This document shows positions 8,590 through 19,193 of a stretch of 64,000 nucleotides of DNA, in pieces. This DNA is from Parabacteroides sp. TM07-1AC (lineage in GTDB: Bacteria; Bacteroidota; Bacteroidia; Bacteroidales; Tannerellaceae). Under the pieces are notes generated by a model. The model saw nothing but the letters and a program-made list of their open reading frames with translations. It did no database searches and was not told the origin of the DNA. Numbering within the stretch: the first letter of the stretch is position 1; each line of letters begins with the position of its first letter. The DNA is taken from positions 310,001 through 374,000 of the forward strand of contig NZ_QUKD01000001.1 in NCBI RefSeq assembly GCF_003480915.1, in the 5' to 3' direction. The position numbers were made by a program, and so were the translations under genes.

Positions 8590-10242
8590 ATGGGAATGCT
8601 TATTTTGATGAATAGTATATTTTTGATGGTAACAGTAGAAACAACCCTATCACTTCTGCTTCTTCTGCTAGTATTTGTTATTATCCTTTTACTGTATAGA
8701 AATCAGAAATTAACCCGCGAAAACAATCAGTACAAAAGCAAGCAGGCTGGGGAGCAAATACTGGACGAAACTGTGAAAGAACGCCTTTTCAGCATCGATA
8801 TCCTTGATAATCTTCCTTTTCCGGTATTTGTCAAAGACATCAATGACGATTATAAATATCTCTATTGGAATAAAGAAGCAGAATTGCGGTCCGGAACCCG
8901 GCGGGAAGAAGTTTTGGGACATACGGATTTTGATATTTATGGTGCAGAGAGAGGTTTGAAATATCGTAAAGTCGATGAGCAGTTAGTCAGGAAAGGTGAA
9001 AGCTACAAAGCTGAAGAAGACTATGTAACTCCTGACGGTGTCGTGCATAATACGATTGTAAATAAATCTATCATCTCCCACGACAAGAACAGATGGCTTC
9101 TGATCGTCCGCTGGGATATTACCCAGATAAAGGATTATGAAAAAGAATTGATCCAGGCTAAAGAAAAACTGGAAGATGCTGCCGATACACAAAACCTGGT
9201 ATTGAACAGTATAAACTTTGGGTTGATCTATATTGATAAAGAATATAAGGTACAATGGGAATCTACGTCCAATCTACAGGGAAAAGTAAAAGGACGTCGC
9301 TATACACCGGGAAAAATCTGCTACGAAACGGTTATGGGCAAAAAAGAACCCTGCGCCCAATGTGCGCTTAGTGAGGCAATCGTAAAAGGGCAGGCTGTTC
9401 GTCATGAGTTTTCGGATGGTGAAACCACATTCGAGATCAGCGCGATACCGGTCTTCGACCATTCGGAAACGAACATTCTTGGCGGGTTGATGAAGATTGA
9501 AGATATTTCAGACAAGAAGAGAATAGAACATCTGATGTACGAGGTGAAGAAGGCGGACGAAGCGAATCGTTTGAAATCAGCGTTCCTGGCCAATATGAGT
9601 CATGAGATACGTACACCGCTGAATGCAATAGTCGGTTTTTCCAATCTACTCATGGAGTCGGATGATCCGGAAGAAAAGCAGGAATTTGCACATATCATAT
9701 CTACCAATAATGAGCTTCTGCTCCAATTGATAAACGACATTATAGATATGGCAAAGATCGAGTCCGGCTCTTTGGATTATGTATATACGCAGACTGACAT
9801 AAATGAGCTGATGGAAGAAATCGAAAGCCAGATGAAGCTGAAGAATAAGTCGGAGGAGGTCACTGTTTTGTTTGATCATAAACTTCCTCAATGCGTAATT
9901 TATACGGATCGTAACCGTTTGATGCAGGTCATGATCAATTTTCTTACGAATGCGTTGAAGTTTACCTTTAAAGGAACTGTCACCTTCGGATATACATTGG
10001 ATGAAGCCAGCAAAAAGATTCGTTTTTATGTGAAAGATACCGGTATAGGCATACCGGAAGATAAAAAAGATAAGATTTTCGACCGCTTCGTTAAGTTAAA
10101 TTCATTCGCACAAGGCACAGGTCTGGGACTTCCTATCTGTGCTATGATAGCCGAGAAGTTCGGAGGAAGTATCGGCGTCGAATCAAAGGAAGGCGAAGGC
10201 TCCCTGTTCTGGATGGAAATTCCGGTGCAAAAAACTGAATAA
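8590..10242 (+). CDS. Membrane-anchored PAS-domain sensor histidine kinase
   Basis: 550 residues from ATG 8590 ([14 protein letters not shown]). One or two membrane segments lie within residues 5-40. A PAS domain follows (about 65-185, [20 protein letters not shown] to [13 protein letters not shown]), then a second PAS (about 205-315) with three cysteines in GKICYE and PCAQCAL. The HisKA phospho-acceptor is His in [18 protein letters not shown]. The HATPase domain has N-box [16 protein letters not shown]1 [10 protein letters not shown] and G2 GTGLGLPIC. There is no receiver domain and no adjacent regulator gene, so the partner is elsewhere. The cysteine pattern of PAS 2 suggests a metal or redox cofactor, which is inference. 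Confidence 0.92.
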   Translation: MGMLILMNSIFLMVTVETTLSLLLLLLVFVIILLLYRNQKLTRENNQYKSKQAGEQILDETVKERLFSIDILDNLPFPVFVKDINDDYKYLYWNKEAELRSGTRREEVLGHTDFDIYGAERGLKYRKVDEQLVRKGESYKAEEDYVTPDGVVHNTIVNKSIISHDKNRWLLIVRWDITQIKDYEKELIQAKEKLEDAADTQNLVLNSINFGLIYIDKEYKVQWESTSNLQGKVKGRRYTPGKICYETVMGKKEPCAQCALSEAIVKGQAVRHEFSDGETTFEISAIPVFDHSETNILGGLMKIEDISDKKRIEHLMYEVKKADEANRLKSAFLANMSHEIRTPLNAIVGFSNLLMESDDPEEKQEFAHIISTNNELLLQLINDIIDMAKIESGSLDYVYTQTDINELMEEIESQMKLKNKSEEVTVLFDHKLPQCVIYTDRNRLMQVMINFLTNALKFTFKGTVTFGYTLDEASKKIRFYVKDTGIGIPEDKKDKIFDRFVKLNSFAQGTGLGLPICAMIAEKFGGSIGVESKEGEGSLFWMEIPVQKTE

Positions 10243-10300
10243 ACCTAAAGAAATACAAAGGCTGAGAACTAAAGTGTAGGTTAGTATGTTTTCTTTTTCA

Positions 10301-10308
10301 TACTTTTG
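10301..10308 (+). promoter_or_regulatory. -7 promoter box for the BamA-like barrel gene
   Basis: TACTTTTG matches TAnnTTTG, 25 bp before ATG 10333. It would make the TTG at 10306 part of the promoter rather than a start codon. Confidence 0.5.
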
Positions 10309-10332
10309 CAACCTAAAATAAAAAAACAGCCG

Positions 10333-11568
10333 ATGTCCAAACATTTAATCGTTTTCACAGGTATACTCCTATCTGTCTCTTTTTTATCAGGAAAAGCTCA
10401 AAACACAGAGCTATCCGATGCGATCCATAAAGATACTGTTTTTGTAGACGGACAGCAATTGAACGAAAAGCAACTTAAACGCTACTATCGGCAGTTACGA
10501 AAAGATTCCATCAGAGCGCATAAAAAAATATGGTGGTCAGTCCTCGGAGGACCGTCTTATACACCTGAAGCATCTTTGGGCGTGGGAGGAGCTGTACTGG
10601 CCAGTTTCAGAATGAATAAGAACGATACTCTTTCGCAACGTTCTTTCCTTCCGGCAGGCATCAACCTTTCAATCAATGGCACAGTCGTCGTTGCCGGAGC
10701 CGGAACGTTCTTCTTCAATCAAAATAAGTTCCGCATTTATGCCAGCTACGGATACAGGAACGAGCCGGCACATTATTACGGTAAAGGCTACGAAACTATC
10801 GAGCATGTGGACAGAAGTGATTCCACCACCCGTTACCATCGAAGTTATTTCCAGCTCTATCCCCGTTTTGTCTGGGAAGTTCGCCCCCACTTTTACCTGG
10901 GAGGGTTGTTCGATATAAATTTTACGAATGCCTCAGATATTAATCCGGTAATGGAAAAAGATCCCTATTTCAATCAGTTCAAACGGAAATATCTGAATGT
11001 CGGTATCGGCGGACTGATCCAATACGACACCCGTGATGATGTAGCCACACCGACCCATGGTGTATTGCTTAGTGGTAATATAAAAGCTTTTGGCAAATAT
11101 CTCGGCGGGGCTTACAATTATGAGATACTGGAACTTGAATACCGTCACTTTGTCAATGTGTTTCGTCCCAGAAGCACATTGGCATGGATCGCCAAGAGTC
11201 AGATCGGTATGGGAGATGTCCCCTACTCCGAGTTACCTTCTTTTGGTTCGCCTTTCGACCTGCGCGGATATTATTGGGGAAAATACAGAGATAAATCTAT
11301 GGCGTATGGGATTATGGAGTATCGCCATATGTTCGGTTCACCGGCAAAATACAAAAGCGGGAACTTTTGGGCTAAATGTGGTTTTGTGGCCTGGATGGGA
11401 ACAGGAACGATCGGTAATACTCCTTTTGACTGGAATAAATGGAAACTGAATTTCGGTGCCGGACTGCGCGTACAAATGCAACCGGGGAAAAACTTCCGAC
11501 TGGATATAGGTAAGGAACCGGGACTGGATGGAGTGCAGGTTTATATGAACATGACAGAAGCTTTTTAG
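10333..11568 (+). CDS. BamA/TamA-family outer membrane beta-barrel protein
   Basis: 411 residues from ATG 10333. A signal peptide (MSKHLIVFTGILLSVSFLSG, cleaved before QNTE) precedes a short charged linker and a beta-barrel of about 320 residues. The barrel has strand-turn repeats such as KFRIYASYGYRNEPAHYYGKG, GIGGLIQYDTRDD and FGAGLRVQMQPGKNFRLDIG. GLIQYDTRDDVATPTHG is typical of the C-terminal bacterial surface antigen (Omp85) barrel. No POTRA domains are present, so it is a barrel-only Omp85-like protein. It is followed by a hairpin array and a bidirectional terminator. Confidence 0.85.
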   Translation: MSKHLIVFTGILLSVSFLSGKAQNTELSDAIHKDTVFVDGQQLNEKQLKRYYRQLRKDSIRAHKKIWWSVLGGPSYTPEASLGVGGAVLASFRMNKNDTLSQRSFLPAGINLSINGTVVVAGAGTFFFNQNKFRIYASYGYRNEPAHYYGKGYETIEHVDRSDSTTRYHRSYFQLYPRFVWEVRPHFYLGGLFDINFTNASDINPVMEKDPYFNQFKRKYLNVGIGGLIQYDTRDDVATPTHGVLLSGNIKAFGKYLGGAYNYEILELEYRHFVNVFRPRSTLAWIAKSQIGMGDVPYSELPSFGSPFDLRGYYWGKYRDKSMAYGIMEYRHMFGSPAKYKSGNFWAKCGFVAWMGTGTIGNTPFDWNKWKLNFGAGLRVQMQPGKNFRLDIGKEPGLDGVQVYMNMTEAF

Positions 11569-11614
11569 CGGAATTGTCAAAATAAGGTACTAGTTTAATT
11601 ATCTGTTAATTACA

Positions 11615-11731
11615 GTTTCCTCGTAGTTGCCTGACTAGGAAACTCCAGTTCCCTCCGCAGGGAACTACAATTTCCTGCCTGGGAAACTCCTGTTTCCTGC
11701 TGAGGGAATTACAGTTTCTTGCTTAGGAAAC
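11615..11731. repeat. Tandem array of about 22-bp palindromic units
   Basis: Five small inverted repeats of the form GTTTCCT-NNNN-AGGAAAC follow one another. Left arms begin at 11615, 11648, about 11670, 11692 and 11714, with an exact 22-bp period in the last four. Loops differ (ccgc, gcct, gctg, gctt). The unit at 11648 is GTTCCCT/AGGGAAC, a change on both arms, and others contain G-T pairs, so pairing is preserved while sequence drifts. It lies in the 3' region of the barrel gene, upstream of the shared terminator. No coding frame is apparent. Confidence 0.75.
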
Positions 11732-11750
11732 GGGAGCGATACGGCATAAA

Positions 11751-11785
11751 AAAACTTCCGCTACCAGCAAGATAACGGAAGTTTT
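11751..11785. terminator. Bidirectional terminator between convergent genes
   Basis: AAAACTTCCG pairs with CGGAAGTTTT across a 15-nt loop. A/T tracts on each side make it usable from both strands. It separates the barrel gene (plus) from the DUF5686 gene (minus). Confidence 0.8.
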
Positions 11786-11807
11786 ATTTATATTTCAACC
11801 AGACTGG

Positions 11808-14360
11808 CTAGAATGACAACTTCATCATAAAGCGTATACCTTTCGTTTGGATGCCCGGATGATCGCGATAAGTCAAACGCCATACATAATCGAGACGCAG
11901 GAACTTAAAGATATTTTCGATACCGACACCGGCTTCCATATACGGTGTATTTCCTAAAGTGTAGGAACCTTCCGGGAACAGATACAGGTCTTTGCCTCCG
12001 TAATAAGGATTATTCTTATCCGTCAGGTTTCCCCACATACCACGGAACGAAAGCACTTCTCTCCATTTCAGTTTCTTAATCAACGGCAGGCGGTTCAGGA
12101 CAAGTCCGTTCATGAAGTAAGTAACATCCCAGGATGCATATTCATCGCTGATGAACTCCATCGCGTTCATATTAGTATAGGATTCCGGCTGAATCGTATA
12201 TGATAAGTTTGCGTTGGGCAATATCAATAACGGATAAGGAACCTTGTCCCATACTTTACCGGCTTTACCGATAATATCGATGTATCCGAAAGCCGAGAAC
12301 CAGAAACGTTTCTGGATACCCACGTCCGTACGGTTATAGGTATAATCGGCACCTAAGACACCTTTCCGTGCAGTAATATGGTTCAACGTGATTACCGGAG
12401 CATCGAAAGTGATCGGATAACGGTAGTTACGGGTCTGATAGAATTTCTCGTTCGGGGCATAACGGAATTTAAATTCCATTTCCGTCATCGAATAAGATTT
12501 AATCGGAGATATGCTGCCATCAGCTTCTATTCTGTCGAAAACGGCATAATCTGTCGAGTATTCTTTCTTATTACGAAGAACCACTCCGTAAGCGATTCCG
12601 TTGTAATGCTCGCGATAGTAAGTCAGTTCGGCATTTCTCAAATAAGTAGCACGCGTATCTCTCTGACGTTTCCAGGCCAGGAAGATATTATCCTTGTTGG
12701 TATACATATACTGCTGTCCCAGCTGGTTGATATCATACAAATATTCGAAGCGAATGGAATTGACAGGAAACTCTTTACGGTATTCTTTCTTATCGTTAAA
12801 AGAATATTCTATCAAGCCGTCATATTTGATTTTTCGGTCCGTAGTACCATAAGCGGCATATCCTTCCAGGAACAATCGTTTGCTGAACGCCGTTGTAGTC
12901 GTACCTCCGACACGGAAACGGGCTCCTTCAATGGCATTGCCACTGATGAATGTATTGGCCGGACCGATCTCGAACTTGTTTTTAGCAGGATCGGTACTTG
13001 TTCCTATGTAGCCGGAAGTCAGGATAGTTACGACCTTTTCTGTCACATAAAAAATAGGAACCGAACGTAGTTTCGCCATTAGTTTCTCAACCGTATTCTG
13101 TTTTCGTTTTCCGGCTTCCTCGGGGCGGTTCAGATCCCAGAAATCTTCCGTCTGCTTATAAGCATCCTGCAAGGTGATGACAGGAGCACTTTCTTTGAAT
13201 ATGCCGTCATCCTTAGGAGGAAGGAAAGAGTGATTGCTGTAAATGTTGAGCCTTCGTGCATACATGCCTTTCGACTTCTCCGTCAGTTTGAAGTCTACAT
13301 TTATATCGTCTTTAGTAATAATACGTGTTCCGTCTTCTGTCTTTTCAAAGGTCTGTTCAATTGTCATTCCACTGACAAAGTTCAGGTTGATGTTTTTGGG
13401 AACATTCAGAATCGCTTTCTTTACGAAATAGGTAGAATCGAGCGTCACAAACAAGTGTCCCGTAAAACCAAAGCCTTCGGATACGAAAGGAACGAATCCC
13501 AGGTCCACACATTGCTGCCCGTTTACTTCCAGCGTATCGAGCAAGTAATACTTATAGAAATTCGGTCCCATGCTGGACAGCGGACTTACAAAACGTTGCA
13601 GGAAGAGAGGAATATCGTTTTTGAAGATATCTACTTCACGGAACACTTCGCCCAGGAACTGCTGCATACCGTCACGTGAAAATACTTCATCTACACCGGC
13701 CGACTTAGCTCCTAGCACGACTCTTTTCTCTACTTTCGGGTCTTTACGGTAGAAAACACCTTCGACCTTTTCTTTCTCGGACACCGGCAAGATAGTTTTT
13801 CCGATATCCAGTGTGTCGATATAGTCGATCAGGAAGTCGAATTTGCTGGCTTTACCATTTTCTTTCTTGGGCTTCGGTTGATAATCGTTCATAGCGAAAA
13901 CCATCTTCTCGTATTGACTGTAACTGAAGTAATCGTGATTGCGAGGATCATTACTCTCACGTGAATCGATCACATGCTTCACGAAAGCAACGGCCGGATT
14001 CTCTTTCTTACTGTATTTTTCTTTTTTAGGCTTGACTATGACTTCTGAAATAGCGTAACTGGAAGGAGCTAAAGCTACTTTAAAGTAGTTCTTCTTTCCT
14101 ACAGCGACTTTAAACTCTTTCTCTTCGTATCCCAAATAGGATATGGATAAAGTTTTGGCATTAGATGATGTTGTTAATGTAAACTTACCATCATCGTCTG
14201 TTGTTGCCCCAATGGTTGTACCCTTCAGTATGACTGAAACATATGGTAACGTTTCTCCCGTGATAGAGTCCGTTACAATTCCGTTTATTATAGTGTTCTG
14301 ACCCTTTGATGCGATTGCTATCAAAACAAATGTCAGAATAAAAACAATCTTTTTCCCCAT
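11808..14360 (-). CDS. DUF5686 / carboxypeptidase-regulatory-like domain outer membrane protein
   Basis: 850 residues. A signal peptide (MGKKIVFILTFVLIAIASKG) is followed by a CarboxypepD_reg-like beta-sandwich (about residues 22-108, INGIVTDSITGETLPYVSVI to ISYLGYEEKEF), the N-terminal domain common to Bacteroidetes TonB-dependent proteins. The remainder has the DUF5686 pattern (AFVKHVIDSRESNDPRNHDY, SYSQYEKMVFAMND) and a barrel-like C-terminal half with many aromatic strands. There is no plug domain or TonB box, so it is not a TonB-dependent receptor. The function of DUF5686 is not known; an outer-membrane location is inferred. Confidence 0.88.
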   Translation of the reverse strand: MGKKIVFILTFVLIAIASKGQNTIINGIVTDSITGETLPYVSVILKGTTIGATTDDDGKFTLTTSSNAKTLSISYLGYEEKEFKVAVGKKNYFKVALAPSSYAISEVIVKPKKEKYSKKENPAVAFVKHVIDSRESNDPRNHDYFSYSQYEKMVFAMNDYQPKPKKENGKASKFDFLIDYIDTLDIGKTILPVSEKEKVEGVFYRKDPKVEKRVVLGAKSAGVDEVFSRDGMQQFLGEVFREVDIFKNDIPLFLQRFVSPLSSMGPNFYKYYLLDTLEVNGQQCVDLGFVPFVSEGFGFTGHLFVTLDSTYFVKKAILNVPKNINLNFVSGMTIEQTFEKTEDGTRIITKDDINVDFKLTEKSKGMYARRLNIYSNHSFLPPKDDGIFKESAPVITLQDAYKQTEDFWDLNRPEEAGKRKQNTVEKLMAKLRSVPIFYVTEKVVTILTSGYIGTSTDPAKNKFEIGPANTFISGNAIEGARFRVGGTTTTAFSKRLFLEGYAAYGTTDRKIKYDGLIEYSFNDKKEYRKEFPVNSIRFEYLYDINQLGQQYMYTNKDNIFLAWKRQRDTRATYLRNAELTYYREHYNGIAYGVVLRNKKEYSTDYAVFDRIEADGSISPIKSYSMTEMEFKFRYAPNEKFYQTRNYRYPITFDAPVITLNHITARKGVLGADYTYNRTDVGIQKRFWFSAFGYIDIIGKAGKVWDKVPYPLLILPNANLSYTIQPESYTNMNAMEFISDEYASWDVTYFMNGLVLNRLPLIKKLKWREVLSFRGMWGNLTDKNNPYYGGKDLYLFPEGSYTLGNTPYMEAGVGIENIFKFLRLDYVWRLTYRDHPGIQTKGIRFMMKLSF

Positions 14361-14388
14361 TATATATTAACTCCCTCGTTAAACTCCG

Positions 14389-14396
14389 CAAAATTA
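14389..14396 (-). promoter_or_regulatory. -7 promoter box for the DUF5686 gene
   Basis: The minus strand reads TAATTTTG, matching TAnnTTTG, 29 bp upstream of ATG 14360. Confidence 0.5.
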
Positions 14397-14487
14397 TAAC
14401 AGATTCTTTTTTCTGAATGTTCCAAATTGAACCGATTATATTCCAATTGACTACTAAATTCATTAAAAGTCCCCAAAATTGATGTTT

Positions 14488-15036
14488 TTAGACTGAATTT
14501 ATACAATCGATAATAAAGTCCTTTCTTGCCTTTACAGAAAGTTCCGGAACTTCGATCAATGTATATCCAGCCTTCTCATAAACATCTTTCATTACATAAT
14601 ACGTATCTACCGCTTCATCAAATGATTGTTTACGTTCTTTATCCGTGTGGTATATACTTTCCCATGGAGGAAGTATGAATACCTGTTCACTATACCTATA
14701 TTTATCAACGGCCAGTTCTACATACTCCCGGTCGTCCAACTCTATCAGCCGTGCATAAGCCAATGTGTCGGGTATTCCCCTGTCAAAGAACATAGGACCT
14801 TCTTCCTTTGCATGGGTAAGATACGAATCGACTGATCGTTCCAGCATTATCTTCGTATACAGCCCTGTATTTTTCCAGGGCAGGGCCTCTCCTCCCTGCT
14901 GTTGTTGTTCTTTGATTATGTCTCGTGCAACCTCTTTAATCGTTTTTAATCCATCTCTTTCAAGTGCTTCTATTAGCGATGTTTTACCTGTTCCAGGCCC
15001 TCCGGTGATAACATATAAGCCTTTGCTATTCAACAT
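14488..15036 (-). CDS. AAA-type ATPase/kinase, NadR-like P-loop protein
   Basis: 182 residues starting MLNSKGLYVITGGPGTGKTS. GGPGTGKT is a Walker A P-loop. FFDRGIPDTLAYARL provides a DRG/Asp motif seen in AAA_28 (NadR C-terminal-like) kinases, and YRYSEQVFILPPWESIYHTD matches the same family, where the Pro-Pro-Trp segment is conserved. Members phosphorylate small substrates such as nucleosides, but no substrate can be assigned. It is divergently arranged from the riboswitch-controlled thiamine operon; a link to thiamine is not shown. Confidence 0.8.
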   Translation of the reverse strand: MLNSKGLYVITGGPGTGKTSLIEALERDGLKTIKEVARDIIKEQQQQGGEALPWKNTGLYTKIMLERSVDSYLTHAKEEGPMFFDRGIPDTLAYARLIELDDREYVELAVDKYRYSEQVFILPPWESIYHTDKERKQSFDEAVDTYYVMKDVYEKAGYTLIEVPELSVKARKDFIIDCINSV

Positions 15037-15114
15037 GTTTTGTCATCTTTAAGATTGTTATGGTAAAAGGAAACACAACCCGGAAGAAAAGCTATTGTAC
15101 CGGATTTGTACAGG

Positions 15115-15122
15115 CAAATATA
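15115..15122 (-). promoter_or_regulatory. -7 promoter box for the NadR-like ATPase gene
   Basis: The minus strand reads TATATTTG, matching TAnnTTTG. The leader before ATG 15036 would be about 72 nt. Confidence 0.5.
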
Positions 15123-15174
15123 CTGGATTATTTCTTTATATCTATCAAATCTCTCTTAAATTTAACAATTCACT

Positions 15175-15206
15175 TTTGTTTTCTCCTGTCAATCTTTCTA
15201 CCTTTG
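15175..15206 (+). promoter_or_regulatory. -33/-7 promoter of the thiamine operon
   Basis: TTTG at 15175-15178 and TACCTTTG at 15199-15206 are separated by 20 bp, a full match to the Bacteroides -33/-7 promoter pattern. Transcription would start near 15213, right at the aptamer. A CTTTGTC/GACAAGG pair that could serve as P1 (15202-15208 with 15292-15298) overlaps the -7 box, so either P1 is different or this is not the true promoter. Confidence 0.6.
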
Positions 15207-15298
15207 TCCGCGAAAGGGGGTGCCATACTGTAAACGGGCTGAGATTATACCCTGTGAACCTGATGCGGGTAATGCCGCCGTAGGAAAGACAGACAAGG
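15202..15298 (+). ncRNA. TPP (THI element) riboswitch
   Basis: Hallmark segments appear in order: GGGGTGCC (15217-15224), GGGCTGAGATTATACCC (about 15236-15252), TGTGAACCTGATGCGGGTAA (about 15253-15272) and TGCCGCCGTAGG. The CTGAGA and GAACCTGAT...GGGTAATGCC blocks are the pyrimidine- and pyrophosphate-sensing parts of the TPP aptamer. It lies about 27 nt upstream of thiD. No terminator hairpin separates it from thiD, so control of translation initiation is more likely than transcription termination. Confidence 0.95.
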
Positions 15299-15324
15299 CT
15301 TATCCCTCCTTTGGTATGTGAAAA

Positions 15325-16173
15325 ATGAAAACAGATACGACGTATCGCTATCCGGTAGCACTTACAATCGCGGGTTCCGACAGTGGCGGCGGAGCCGGTA
15401 TACAAGCAGATATTAAAACATTCTCCGCCATCGGCGTTTACGGAGCTTCCGTCATAACTTCGGTCACGGCACAGAATACCCAGGGTGTCAGAGGTATCCA
15501 GGCCATTTCTCCTGAGATACTGAAAGGACAACTCGATGCTGTCTTTGAAGATATCACAATCGATGCCGTAAAGATAGGCATGGTGCATAATAAGGCTGCG
15601 GCTGAAATTATCGTCGAAACAATCGACCGGTTTTCTCCTGCCTACATTATATTGGATCCGGTTATGATCTCTACCAGCGGGAATAAGTTATTGCAGGATG
15701 ATGCTATCGAAGTCATTGTCCGGGAGTTATTTCGCCGGAGCACTCTGGTTACTCCCAATGTGGATGAAGCGGAATACCTGTCCGGCTTAAAGATATCCTC
15801 TGAAAAAGATATGGACCTGGCTGCCGGAAAGTTATTGTCTTTGGGTTGTAAGGCGGTTTTAATGAAAGGCGGACACTTGAAAACCAAAGATATGACCGAT
15901 ATATTATATATGTCGGGAATGTCTCCTGTCCGCTTGTCGGTTGAAACAATCGAAACGTTCAACGGTCACGGAACCGGTTGCACATTATCATCAGCTATTG
16001 CCGCTTACCTGGCTTTAGGAATGGAACTGTCCGATGCGGTCGGTTCTGCCAAAAAATATATCACACAAGCCATACAGAACGGAAAAGATGTCAGAACAGG
16101 ACATGGGCATGGTCCGTTGAATCATTTTTTCGCTCCGGTTCCTTTATATAAAATAGAAATAAAGAAGTCATGA
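15325..16173 (+). CDS. thiD: Hydroxymethylpyrimidine/phosphomethylpyrimidine kinase
   Basis: 282 residues. The ribokinase-fold signature is complete. ALTIAGSDSGGGAGIQADIK opens the HMP-binding site, DPVMISTSG and TPNVDEAEYLSG lie mid-protein, and NGHGTGCTLSSAIAAYLALG is the anion-hole and catalytic Asp-equivalent region. It phosphorylates HMP and HMP-P to HMP-PP. It is the first gene after the TPP riboswitch, and its stop overlaps the next start (ATGA), implying coupled translation. Confidence 0.96.
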   Translation: MKTDTTYRYPVALTIAGSDSGGGAGIQADIKTFSAIGVYGASVITSVTAQNTQGVRGIQAISPEILKGQLDAVFEDITIDAVKIGMVHNKAAAEIIVETIDRFSPAYIILDPVMISTSGNKLLQDDAIEVIVRELFRRSTLVTPNVDEAEYLSGLKISSEKDMDLAAGKLLSLGCKAVLMKGGHLKTKDMTDILYMSGMSPVRLSVETIETFNGHGTGCTLSSAIAAYLALGMELSDAVGSAKKYITQAIQNGKDVRTGHGHGPLNHFFAPVPLYKIEIKKS

Positions 16174-16760
16174 AGCTGATAGTCATTACAACTCCTTATT
16201 TCTTTGAAGGCGAAGGTGAGATCCTGACGGCTTTGTTTCAGGCAGGAATGGAAAAGCTACATATACGTAAGCCGCAAAGTCGTAAAGAAGAATTACGCTC
16301 GCTGCTAGATGCTGTTCCGGCAGAATATCATTCCCGTATTGTCATACACGATCATTTTGAGCTGGCAGCAGAATATGCTCTTGCCGGTATTCATCTGAAC
16401 AGCAGAAATCAGAACATACCCGAAGGTTTCCAGGGAAGTATCAGCCGCTCCTGCCATTCTTTACAGGAAGTGAGGGAAAACCGACAACTGGATTATGTAT
16501 TTCTCAGCCCGGTCTTTGAAAGCATATCCAAGGAAGGATATGGAAGCGGCTTCTCTTTATCGACCTTGCAGGCAGCTGCATCCTGTCGGATAATAAATGA
16601 AAAAGTAATCGCCTTAGGCGGTATCAGTGAAGAAACAATCCCCGCAATACGACACATTGGCTTTGGCGGCGTAGCCGTCTTGGGTGCGTTGTGGGGAACG
16701 GCTCCGAGTATATCGCAAAAGGACAGAATCATCCATCAATATAAAACATTACAATTATGA
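16170..16760 (+). CDS. ThiE/TenI-like thiamine phosphate synthase family protein
   Basis: 196 residues, slightly short for ThiE. TIM-barrel landmarks are present: MEKLHIRKP (strand 2; canonical ThiE has a QLR-type motif here), IHDHFELA (canonical INDxxxxA), GIHLNSRNQ (canonical GVHLGQ-like), DYVFLSPVFES and VIALGGISEE. SPVFESISKEGYGSG replaces the ThiE GP-F-TxTK phosphate loop, which suggests a TenI-type thiazole tautomerase or a divergent ThiE. It is coupled to thiD and to the canonical ThiE gene by ATGA overlaps on both sides, so a thiamine role is secure even though the precise reaction is not. Confidence 0.85.
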   Translation: MKLIVITTPYFFEGEGEILTALFQAGMEKLHIRKPQSRKEELRSLLDAVPAEYHSRIVIHDHFELAAEYALAGIHLNSRNQNIPEGFQGSISRSCHSLQEVRENRQLDYVFLSPVFESISKEGYGSGFSLSTLQAAASCRIINEKVIALGGISEETIPAIRHIGFGGVAVLGALWGTAPSISQKDRIIHQYKTLQL

Positions 16761-17464
16761 TTGACTTAAGAGGTTTTAACCGGTCTCAATATGCAGCTTT
16801 TTACGAAGATGAGCTTCCCCTCATGTTTATTACCCATCGTACGGAAAAGTACACCGAAGAAGAGCAGACCAAAATGGCTCTAAAAGGCGGATGTACCTGG
16901 ATCCAGTTACGGATGAAAGAGAATCTGAACTTGGAGACAGCCAAAAGGATCGTAAAGATGGTCGGATTCAGTAATCGGGTGTGCATAGACGACGATCTGG
17001 AAATTGCCATTAAAAGCGGGGCCTTCACTGTACATTTAGGAAAGAATGATATGCCGGTCAGTGAAGCGTGGAGAATCATTTTCGAACGATATTACGACGA
17101 CCTTTTCCTGGTAGGCGCTACCGCCAATACCTTTGAGGATATTGTGGAAGCAAACAGGCAAGGTGCTTCTTATGTCGGTCTCGGTCCGTATCGTTTTACG
17201 GAAACGAAAAAGAATCTGAGTCCGATACTCGGTCTCGAAGGATACGAAAGAATCATGGAGCAATGCCGGGAAGCAGGATTAAAAATTCCTATATTTGCGA
17301 TCGGAGGAATCCGGTACGAGGATATCGATCCTTTGATGGAGACCGGAATTACAGGGATTGCCGTATCGTCGGCCATTACCCAGGCTCCTGATCCTGTTAA
17401 AGAGATGAAACGTTTCTGTTCAAGAATAAAATATTATGTCAAACAAAGAGGTCACTTTGATTAA
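16757..17464 (+). CDS. thiE: Thiamine phosphate synthase
   Basis: 235 residues. Canonical ThiE features are CTWIQLRMKE, VCIDDDLEIAIKSGAFTVHLG, GATANTFEDIVEANRQGASY and the phosphate-binding loop GPYRFTETKKNLSPILG, followed by IFAIGGI and GIAVSSAI. It joins HMP-PP and the thiazole phosphate into thiamine phosphate. An N-terminal extension of about 20 residues (MIDLRGFNRSQYAAFYEDEL) precedes the barrel. Together with the preceding paralogue it gives two ThiE-family genes in a single operon. Confidence 0.94.
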   Translation: MIDLRGFNRSQYAAFYEDELPLMFITHRTEKYTEEEQTKMALKGGCTWIQLRMKENLNLETAKRIVKMVGFSNRVCIDDDLEIAIKSGAFTVHLGKNDMPVSEAWRIIFERYYDDLFLVGATANTFEDIVEANRQGASYVGLGPYRFTETKKNLSPILGLEGYERIMEQCREAGLKIPIFAIGGIRYEDIDPLMETGITGIAVSSAITQAPDPVKEMKRFCSRIKYYVKQRGHFD

Positions 17465-17471
17465 AATATAA

Positions 17472-19190
<1,719 letters not shown>

Positions 19191-19193
19191 TTT

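Noticed and set aside
12378..13070. A 230-codon plus-strand frame within the DUF5686 gene
   Set aside because: It lies antisense to a well-supported coding region, has no start context and resembles no protein family; it reflects codon bias of the opposite strand.
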